Part shown: positions 55,663 through 64,000 of the stretch, piece after piece
Layout: the number at the start of each line of letters is the position of its first letter
How positions within the stretch are numbered: position 1 is the first letter of the stretch
The notes under the pieces: generated by a model
What the model was told of the DNA's origin: nothing
Seen by the model: only the letters and a program-made list of their open reading frames with translations
The model's database searches: none
DNA from: Stomoxys calcitrans
Taxonomy: Eukaryota > Arthropoda > Insecta > Diptera > Muscidae
NCBI RefSeq assembly: GCF_963082655.1
Contig: NC_081553.1
Span: 185,381,980 to 185,445,979 of the forward strand
DNA: 64,000 bases
Direction: 5' to 3'
Program-made: the position numbers and the translations under genes

Positions 55663-57985
55663 AACAATATCTTAAGTTTTTTTATTTTTGTTGACCTTTC
55701 AAATAGGCAATTTTCTCTGGCGCACCCTGTATATGCCACAGTGCTGTGGTGCCCTTGATCGAGGATAGTCAAACTTTTTCAATCTGTTTGTAGGTCATCG
55801 ATATGTTGATATTAGACATATCCAGTAGAAACATCGCACACTGCCTGATCCATTCTATAGCTCGAGGCGGCTGTGCGATGGAGAAAATATCACGTCACCA
55901 CTCCAAAACACTAACAGGCGAAATACAGCAGTCACTACCTGCACTTAGCATTCATCAACCGCTTCTATTTAACGATCTCAGGGTGTTAATCCAATTTATG
56001 TCGCTACGGCTTAAACTCAGCGTTTCTCCCTAAGATCTTACCGGGGCCTCTGCCCACCCCGCTACAACAAAGCTCAAGCACAACTACAAAACACGCTCCC
56101 GACTTAAAACAAAGCCCATAGTTCTGCAAGGATAGCATAGCCACTGTGTTCGAGATCCTACCAATTTCAATATATTCGACTGGACCAATTGAGCTCTCTC
56201 ACCAATACAAAGAAAGCTCTGTTCCATGAACCTGTTTCCCTTTGAGCAGAACCATAACAAAATGTTAAAAAAAATTTTCTCTGTAGCGCAGGAATTTTTC
56301 TTTATGGTGTTTCAGGCTGCCAGTTTCACTAATAAACATTGCCTACTTTCAGGCGTCGCTTAGAAAAATGCTGATTAGTTATTGTACTTGCTTGCAACAC
56401 TTTAAGTGCTACTTAATTTTAGCGAGAAGTGTTTTTGCTACAAAATAATAGACAGGCGGACAGACAGGCAAGAAAGATAAACACCAAAGTGAAGAATTAA
56501 AACATTTGCGCATAAGTTATGCAAATAAACAAACAGCAACTGTCAGCCAGCGAACAACAAGGACCAACAAGGCCAAGGAAATTCAAACGAAAACTCAAAG
56601 TAACGCAGCAAAAAAAGGACATAAACAGGCAGATGACTTTAGATGAGTCAGCTTTCTTCAAAGCCAAGATAGCAAAAGGCATGCTAGAATGAAAATGGGC
56701 CAATGTAAAAATTCTGAAGACACAGCAAAAATGCAGTAACTTTTATAATTAAAATTATTCAAATAAGATAAACGAGGTTAATGAGCAAATGGGGAAACAA
56801 TGCGGAAAAGCAACCGTGGAGATAGAAATGCACAGAACAATTTACCTTGCCCCAAGATTTAGACATCAAGGCAAAATAACATTAAAATTACACTTGCTCT
56901 TAACATAAAGCAACTAGCCCAAAGAGGGTGATTCTAAAGCAATTTAACAACAGAGCACAGCACTTAGCTGAGCGAGAGTCCTAAACGCATTATGAACTAT
57001 TATTCCAGTTGTTGTAGCTGTAGAAGTGTGCAGCACAACGAGTCATCATAAATCTTTCAAGCATTATGTCATTCTAAGTTCCAGGATTTACGGTGGGATA
57101 TAAATGACATTTAAAGGGCATAAACAAATGGCTTTATGGGGGGAGGGTGCTGCTTCTTAGGGCACGCAAGCTGATAATTGTATAAGTGAACTTTTCAAAT
57201 GCCCCTGGGTAATGCTTAAATTTCAAAAAATGCACTTCAAGCTTTCTATTACTGGAGTAAGAACAAATTTTCTCTTGCATGACTGGGTCATTATGGGCAA
57301 TGGTAGTTCTGCCACATTCTGTATGGCTTTGACATAAACAATACAGAGATTTGCTCTTTAGTGCTTTATAGGATTCCCCTTTTGTTGCAGTTTTGTGAAC
57401 ATATAGACAGCATGATGCCAAAATATTATTTCAAGGTGTTCATAGGTAAAGAGAATTGTATGAGAGAAACCGGGTTTGATGTTGTAGTTGTCGCTGGCAA
57501 ACTTATATGTGGATCCGCTACAAGCTCCAAAAGTGAGCAAGCTCGTACCGGTCCATAGGACCGATCACCGCTGGAACATCATGGCCATTGATTATATAAA
57601 GGCACCAAAAACTTGCTTTGTCACATCGAGTATCCCAGGTCCTTAGTGTTTAAGCAAGAGCCGGTGCCTCCTAGCCTCTCACTGAGACTCTCCACTCGAT
57701 ATCTGTAATCGTCCATGGCTGGAATTGCAGCTTCTTCGTATACAAAGCATCCAACTATCCGCAACCTGTGGACCCGCCCGGTAACTCTCTCATGACGAAG
57801 ATGAACACTACACAAATCAGAGCTCAGAGTTCCCACCTGTGTGGTGCTCATAGTTATCTGGTATCGGTTTTATCCCCTTTGGGATAAAATCGACTAAATA
57901 CCCAAAGAGTCAAATCCAAACATGGGCGTATTTAAAGAACTGAAAGCAGATTTCTCTCCTATCAATGAATGCTCTCTAAAAAGCC
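55663..57985. other. Single-copy sequence, 2.3 kb
   Basis: No repeat family of this window is recognised, and frames (55803-56033, 56497-56703, 57134-57421, 57361-57558) are short, overlapping and without known domains. It is a candidate for host intron or intergenic DNA. Confidence 0.4.
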
Positions 57986-58405
57986 GATTAAAGCCGAACA
58001 TTAAGTCCTTCCTTCCAATTATGGAATAACTGTTGAGTGGAGCTTTTCCTTTTCGACTACCTATTACACAAAAACTTTAAAGCCTTTCAGGAGTAGGCTA
58101 AAAATAGACTCCAAAGTCCCATTGCATGTTGTCAACCACCCCTACAGGCGTGGTTGCCTTGGCACTTCTAGTACAGAGTAATGCTTCAAACGCTCAACCA
58201 TTCGTCAGACTAATGATTAATTAAGGGAAGGATAACTCAGAGGGATGCGCAGTTCTTCCCTAACCCTTAAGAAAGTGTGTTGTTTCAGATTCAGATTCAA
58301 ACTGCGACTACGTCAATGGAACAGTAATCGCAGCCGGATCGAGAAATGAGGTCAGCGAGACGATGATAGTAATGAGCGATGGCTTTGCTAAGCTAACTAG
58401 AAGAC
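57986..58405 (+). mobile_element. Family B 5' UTR and ORF1 start
   Basis: GTTGAGTGGAGC 5' UTR, then ACTCCAAAGTCCCA (ORF1 start region, ATG changed to ATA) and the segment down to GCGATGGCTTTGCTAAGCT. It matches 27340-27720 with many substitutions, and no frame is kept. A DINE copy follows at 58406. Confidence 0.7.
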
Positions 58406-59334
58406 CGAGAAGCAAAGCACTGTGCCAAATTTCGGCGAAATCGGACAATAAATGCGCCTTTTATGGGCCCAAAACCTTAAATCGAGAGATCGGTCCATAT
58501 GACAGCCTTATCCTAATCTGGACCGATCTGTGCCATATAACAGAACCATGTCAAGGGGCTTAACTTAACTCACTGTCCCAAATTTCGGCGACATCGAACA
58601 ATAAATACGCCTTTTATGGGCCCAAAACCTTAAATCGAGAGATCGGTCTATATGGCAGATTTATCCTAATCTGGACCGATCTGTGCCAAATTGAAGAAAG
58701 ATGTCGAAGGACCTAACACAATTCACTGTCCCAAATTTCAGCAAAACTGGATAATAAATTTGGATTTTATGGGCCCAAAACCTTAAATCGAGAAATCGGT
58801 CTATATGGCAGCTATATGCAAATATAAACCGATCAGGGCTAAATTGACGAAAGATGTCGAAGTGCCTAAGACAACTCACTGTCCTGAATTTCAGCAAAAT
58901 CGGATAATAAATGTGGCTTTTATGGGCCCAAAACCCTAAATCGGAGTATCGGTCTATATGGCAGCTATATCCAAATCTGAACCGATCTGAGCCAAATTAA
59001 CGAAGGATGTCGAGGGTCTTAACACAATTCACTGTTCCAAATTTCAGCAAAACTGGATAATAAATGTGGCTTTTATTGGCCTAAGACCCTAAATCGACGG
59101 ATCGGTCTATATGGACAAAAAAAGGATCTGTGCAAAGTTTCAGTTCAATATCTCTATTTTTAAAGACTGTAGCGTGATTTCAACTGACAGATGGACGGAC
59201 ATGTCTAGATCGTCTTTGATTTTTACGCTGATCAAGAATATATATACTTTATAGGGTCGGAAATGAATATTTTGATGCGTTGCAAACGGAATGACTAAAT
59301 TAATATACCCCCATCCTTCGGCGGTTGGTATTAA
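58406..59334 (-). mobile_element. DINE-like element, 3' end missing
   Basis: From TTAATACCAACCGCCGAAGG at 59334 and ATATATTCTTGATCAGCG, a short GTCCGTCCATCTGTC tract, then five monomers ('ggcccaaaaccttaaatcg', 'ggtctatatggcagctat') to 58406. No terminal hairpin. It lies inside the family B ORF1 fragment. Confidence 0.7.
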
Positions 59335-59551
59335 AAGAGCTCCTCGCTTTCAAGTTCTCTGGGAAGCAATCCGGGGCACGACGAAGGAGACCGAGGAGTA
59401 TGCATCGGCGGCACAATTGGCCGAGAAAGATTCCACCAAATCATCGGTCTCAAATGAAGCACAAGTTTTCCACCAGCTATGCAGAAGGACCGAAAGACCC
59501 TTGCTGGTGGCGTACGACTGGACTAGACCTAGGGGTCTCAATTTTAACTCA
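59335..59551 (+). mobile_element. Family B fragment, ORF1 joined to RT region
   Basis: ORF1 words (GGGGCACGACGAAGGAGAC) are followed within 150 bases by the RT/thumb word ACTGGACTAGACCTAGGGG seen at 61205. An internal deletion of several kb joined the two parts. Confidence 0.65.
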
Positions 59552-60522
59552 AACAAGTAAATGTGTGCTAAGTTCGGCCGGGCCGAATCTTATATACTCC
59601 CCCACCATGGATCGCATTTGTCGAGTTCTTTCCCGGTTTTAAGAGAAGCAAAGGATAAAAGAAAAGAATTGCTATGCTAATTGAATTGAATGTTGGAGAC
59701 TACAGTAGAAGTCTATGTGTAAAATTTCAGCCAAATCGAATAAGAATTTCGCCTTTTAGGGGCTCAAGAAACAAAATCGGGAGATCGGTGCTGTATCAAG
59801 CAATAGATCGATTCGGACAATACAATATTGGACGCGTATGTTGAAGGTCATAGGAGAAGCCATTGTACAAAATTTCTGCCAAATCGGATGAAATTTACGC
59901 CCTCTAGAGACTTAAGAAGTCAAGATCCCAGATCGGTTTATATGGCAGCTAAATCAGGTTATGTACCTATTTGCGCCATATTAAGCACAGTTATTGGAAG
60001 TGATAACAAAACGCCGCGTGCAAAATTTCAGCGAAATCTGATGAGAATTTCGCCCTCCAGCTGCTCAAGAAGTCAAGAAGTCAAGACCCAAGATCGGTTT
60101 ATAAGGCAGCTATACCAGTTTATGAACCTATTTGAATCATACTTAGCGACCAAAACAACAGGTTCAAAATTGCAGCCAAATTGGACGAGAATTGCATCCC
60201 CAAGAGGCTCAAGAAGTCAAGACCCAAGATCGGTTTATATGGCAGTTATATCAAAACGTGGACTGATATGACCCATTTACAATACCAACTGACCTATAGG
60301 AAGTATTTGTGCAAAATTTCAAGCGGCTAGCTTTACTCCTTCGGAAGTTAGCGTGCTTTCGACAGACAGACGGTCAGACGGATGGACATGTCTAGATCGA
60401 CATAAAATGTCATGACGATCAAGAATATATATATTTTTGGGGTCTCAGACGAATATTTCGAGTAGTTACAATCATAATGACGAAATTAGTATACCCCCAT
60501 CCTATGGTGGAGGCTATAAAAA
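59552..60522 (-). mobile_element. DINE-like element, complete
   Basis: Arm TTTTTATAGCCTCCACCAT at 60522, core ATATATTCTTGATCGTC, short GTCCATCCGTCTGACCG tract, five monomers, and the hairpin TTCGGCCCGGCCGAACTTAG at about 59570-59588 followed by TTTACTTGTTT. Confidence 0.8.
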
Positions 60523-60738
60523 GCCGCAGTAGCTGCCTCGCATTTAATCTCTATGTCAATCGGTTGGATATCTAGAATAGTCTTCAGTGCCTTAGTCGGT
60601 GTGGTCCTCATCGCTAACGTTGCACTTTTTTTTCCATAAGAGTCCACCTTATTACTGAGGCGTAAGTAAGTATTGGCCTAATCTCACTCCTGTAGAGCCA
60701 GTGGACTATCCTCGGACTCAAGCCCCTAACTAAATTTC
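60523..60738 (-). mobile_element. Family B pol fragment
   Basis: Thumb/linker region of family B in reverse (GCCTCGCATTTAATCTCTATG, GGCGTAAGTAAGTATTGG, GGACTATCCTCGGACTCAAG), matching 33230-33480. Both ends are broken. Confidence 0.65.
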
Positions 60739-60822
60739 GTTTGTATACATTTTTAGAAAAGTTCATGGTAGTAAGTTCTCAGGTTTCGGCCCGGCCCAAC
60801 TAAGCACGCGTTTACTTGTTTT
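60739..60822 (+). mobile_element. DINE-like 3' end only
   Basis: A terminal segment with TTTCGGCCCGGCCCAACTAA (hairpin, slightly decayed) and CGCGTTTACTTGTTTT. The rest of the element is absent. Confidence 0.6.
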
Positions 60823-62130
60823 CTTAGTCGATCTCGAAGAGAGGAGGAAGGAACTTTATTTGTGGATGGCTTCTGACAATGTGCGAAGCGACGCACTGAT
60901 CCAATCCTTAGAACAGTACCGGGTGTACCCGGTTCTTAGAGACTGGATAAACCATATGCTAAGGAACAGGTGGATAAATTGTGTGTCCCATGGCATAAAT
61001 ATAAGGAAGAAAGTGGCACAGGGCACGCCACCGGGGGTCATTTTATCGCCACTCCTATGGGTGACCACCATAAATGACCTATTACGGATGCTGATTGAGG
61101 AGTGATTTGAACCCGCTACGCAGACGATGTTAAAATACTTCTAAGTGATAAGGATCCGAACGGGCTATGCAGAAGGGCCGAAAAGGTCTTGCATATGGCA
61201 TATGACTGGGCTAGACCCAGATGTCTCAATGTTAATCCAGAAAAGACTGAAATATATCTGTTCACGAGGAAAACGAAAGTGGGCCAATTTAACGCATCAC
61301 GTTTCCTCAATAAGACGATTTCGATATCTGACAAGGTCAAATACTTAGGTGTGATCATGGACAGGAAACTGAATTGGAAGTGTCACATTCAGGAGCGTAC
61401 TGAGAAGGCTCACAGATGTTGGTCACTATGTAGACGGGCCGCAGGCTCAAAATGGGGCCTGAATCCGAGGATAGTCCACTGGCTCCACAGGAGCATGATA
61501 CTTACTTACGCCTCAGTAGTTTGGTGGACTGTTATGGAATAAAAGTGCATACAACAGGTTCAGAGAACATGTTGTCTTGGCATAGGCGGAGCGATGATGA
61601 CAACGCCCACTAGGGCATTGGAGACGGTTCTAGATATCCGACCCATTGACATACAGATTAAGTGTGAGGCAACCACAGCAGCTACGTGACTTAAAGCGAT
61701 GGGAGAATGGATTGAGGATGGCAGCAGCTCATTCCATCGCGGTATAATCGTGGCGACGATAGGAAACCTGGGAGGAAGGGAAGAGGTTTCCGATCGGATA
61801 CCTGAGATGAAACTTGAAGTAGAGTGCGAGGCACTGCTGCCATCGGCAAGGTCTTGGATTGACGGAACCCTAGTATTGGCATCTGGATGGATCAAAGCTA
61901 GAGGACAGAGTGGGAGGGGTGGGGGTTTACATTGAGAACCCAGGGACTGAGATCTGTGGTATTGAAAACAATTAAGGAGCGCGGAATTCCTAACTCAGAT
62001 TTTCTTTTTCGAGATTACTTTTTTTAGCATTAAGAGCGCACAACAAGCCGATTACTGGCTTAGGTGTATTTCCGTGTGGCATGGGGCGGATTAATATCTG
62101 CACCCTCTTTTCAACCTGACCCAGCCTAGT
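60823..62130 (+). mobile_element. Non-LTR family B, 5'-truncated pol to 3' end
   Basis: The RT palm opens at 60860 with the block YRVYPVLRDWINHMLRNRWI and continues to GTPPGVILSPLLW. The active site R-Y-A-D-D-V is still encoded at about 61111-61128 but one base out of frame. The thumb is at 61189-61542 (117 codons, WGLNPRIVHWLHRS, SVVWWT), then the linker at 61699-61935 (MGEWIEDGSSSFHRG). An internal deletion removes most of RNase H between about 61955 and 61970. The 3' UTR (AACAAGCCGATTACTGGC) ends near 62130 in CAACCTGACCCAGCC. A dead copy, but the best preserved RT of family B here. Confidence 0.8.
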
Positions 62131-63167
62131 CGATCTCGCAACAGATAGACGTCTATTACTTCTCCCCTCTCCCATATATGATTTCGCGCAATATTGCATT
62201 CAAAATTATTCTCATCTATAACTTTAAATTGCCCACATACTGTTACAATAATGCAATAAAGTCGATCGCACACATACATGCGAGTACATAATCATAGATT
62301 GGCTAATATTAACGCGCACATGAATTGCGTTTCAATAACCTACTTAAGGAAAATTGCAGAATTAAGCTTTCGTTGCACATGAGTGACTTGTTCAATCGAC
62401 AGAGAAAATCCACTGAGCAAATGGAAACCCACACACATGTATCGATGTTAAGGCTTTAAGAGTGTGTGTTGCTTACACGAAGGACAAAGGTAGTTACAAA
62501 ACCCTACAATAAGTGGGACAAAGAATTTTAAATCGTCAGTGGTTTTCTTATTACTGCACACAGAAGTTTGGCATGCTGTAAAAGTTTTTAACAAAGATGC
62601 GAAAGTCACGGCTTTAAGTATGCATTGTCGTTTCTAGATAAATTTGCAACTTTTAGAACTTCAACAGAAGATTCTCTTAAAATCAAAAATTACAGTAAAA
62701 GTTTCTCCAGAGATAAAATTTCAATAAATTCTTTTCTAAAACTATAAATCTCGCAAATTTTCCATGAAAACAAAATTTTGTTCAAAATGAGCAAGAAATT
62801 TCTAAAGTCAAATTTTATTGAAAGTTTCTCTAGAGACAAAATTTTAACCACTTTATGGTCTAAAAACCAAAAAATAAGTTACTTTAATGCTAGTTTTAAG
62901 CATATGCCACAGTTGTCGGTTCTGCATACGATTTCTTTAAAAATTTATTTTGCCACATATGCAGCATACACTTTCAAGTTATTACACCAGGAACCCTTGT
63001 CAAAGGATGTAAAAATGAACAAATTAAGAGTAGAAAAACTTGTTACAATGTTAATAAATTCTTAGTGCTAGCAGGGAAACCAACATACAGACAAATACTT
63101 AAATGAAGGAAATGCACAGAGATGAATGGTTATGTGAACACTTTGCGACGCAAGTAATCAAGAAAAA
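62131..63167. other. Single-copy AT-rich sequence
   Basis: About 1 kb with no recognised repeat. The frame 62778-63065 (95 codons) is AT-driven and has no known domain. Confidence 0.4.
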
Positions 63168-63309
63168 GCAAGTAAGAGAGTGCTAAGTTCGGCTGGGCCG
63201 AATCTTATATACCCTCCATCATTGATCGCATTTGTCGAGTTCTTTGCGGGGTATCTCTTTTTAAGGCAAAAAAGGAACATTGGATAAGAATTGTTATGCT
63301 ATGGGTGAT
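63168..63309 (-). mobile_element. DINE-like 3' end
   Basis: Terminal hairpin ATTCGGCCCAGCCGAACTTA at about 63183-63202 with TACTTGCTT, and about 100 bases of adjoining sequence. It is cut by the family B tail at 63310. Confidence 0.65.
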
Positions 63310-63436
63310 ATATTAGGTTAGGCTAGGTTGAGAAGAGCGTCCAAATATTAACCCGCTCCATGTCACTATGGACCTAATGGACACCTAAGTAAGTAATCAG
63401 CTTGTTGGGCGCTCTAAAAACTATAAAGTTACCTCT
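63310..63436 (-). mobile_element. Family B 3' end fragment
   Basis: Reverse tail AGGTTAGGCTAGGTTGAG, then 3' UTR (AATCAGCTTGTTGGGCGC) to TTACCTCTAA, where a DINE copy begins. Matches 52664-52790. Confidence 0.75.
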
Positions 63437-64000
63437 AACAAGTAAAAAGGCGTTAAGTTCGGCCGGGCCGAACTTTGGATACCCGCCACCTGTGGTATAT
63501 ATGTAAACCACCTTTCATCAAATCCGGTGAAAATTGCATACCTTATGTCCCATAGCAGTTATAACGAAATATGTTCTCTCTGTTCCAAATTTCGGCAACA
63601 ACCGACAATATATGCGCCTTTTATGGGCCCGAAACATTAAATCGAGAGATTGGTCTATATGGCAGCTATATCCAAATCTGGACCGATCTGGGCCAAATTG
63701 ACGAAGGATGGCGGAGGGCCTAACGCAACTCACTGTCCCAAATTTCATCAAAATCGGATAACAAATGTGGCTTTTATTGGCCCAAAACCTTAAATCGAGG
63801 GTTCGAACCAAATGGCAGCTATATCCAAATCTGAACCGATCTGGGTAAAATTGCAGAAAAATGTAGAGGGGCTTAACACAACTCACTGCCCCAATTTTTG
63901 GCGACATCGGACCATTAATGCGTCTCTTATGGGCCCAAAACCTTAAATCGAGAGATCGATCTATACGGCAGCTATATCCAAATCTGGATCGATCAGTGCC
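63437..64000 (-). mobile_element. DINE-like element, continues past window
   Basis: The 3' hairpin AAGTTCGGCCCGGCCGAACT lies at about 63453-63472. Monomers ('gggcccaaaaccttaaatcg', 'gcagctatatccaaatctg') run to the window edge. The 5' arm must lie beyond 64000. Confidence 0.8.

Noticed and set aside
55663..57985. Host exons in the largest single-copy block
   Set aside because: I looked for frames with splice sites and coding bias and found only short, overlapping, domain-free frames.

Overview
This window looks like repeat-dense, gene-poor eukaryotic DNA from a fly. The best guess is a calyptrate or muscid fly (Musca/Stomoxys type); this is inferred from repeat style and not proven. Three things point that way: DINE-1/Helentron-like elements carrying the arm typical of Drosophila INE-1 (a TATATATTCTTGATC core, a GTCCGTCTGTC tract), LOA/I-type non-LTR retrotransposons with C-terminal RNase H, and a tRNA-derived SINE. 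I see no convincing host gene, no tRNA gene, no rRNA and nothing bacterial.

The most important feature is at 6845-12193. It is an apparently intact 5.35-kb Transib-superfamily DNA transposon, the superfamily from which vertebrate RAG1 and its recombination signals are thought to derive. It has an uninterrupted 680-codon RAG1-like transposase gene (8672-10714). Its termini begin with CACAGTG, identical to the V(D)J signal heptamer. A 5-bp GC-rich target duplication (CAGCG) flanks it. Its inverted repeats are about 1.43 kb and nearly identical. It sits inside a tandem-repeat element whose third copy, at 16890-18165, supplies a paralogous empty site. A second RSS-like terminus with the same heptamer/12-bp/A-rich layout occurs at 31985, and a related decayed fragment lies near 46459.

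Layout: 1-531, tail of non-LTR family A; 525-3882, DINE-like copies in both orientations; 3883-4673, unrecognised; 4674-5293, segment duplicated at 12773-13394; 5292-14915, 'family 3' tandem-repeat elements hosting Transib, a 200-bp assembly gap and a mariner-type MITE; 14917-20642, SINE, DINE arrays, a third family 3 copy, single-copy DNA and a second MITE; 20808-26200, long decayed family B non-LTR (minus); 27295-30290, family B ORF1 with a fold-back, invaded by a 5'-truncated family A copy; 30291-31984, single-copy DNA; 31985-43830, Transib-like fragment, family B pieces, DINE copies, SINEs and a third MITE nested three deep; 43831-52654, single-copy DNA, DINE copies, a third non-LTR family (C) and a 175-bp GTCY minisatellite; 52658-64000, family B fragments, SINE, two long single-copy blocks and DINE copies to the window edge.

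The parts do not form a pathway. They form a layered record of insertions: non-LTR elements were invaded by DINE copies, one of which carries a MITE, while the Transib looks like the youngest large insertion. The non-autonomous elements (DINE, MITE, SINE) must rely on enzymes encoded elsewhere. Only the Transib carries an intact enzyme gene in this window.
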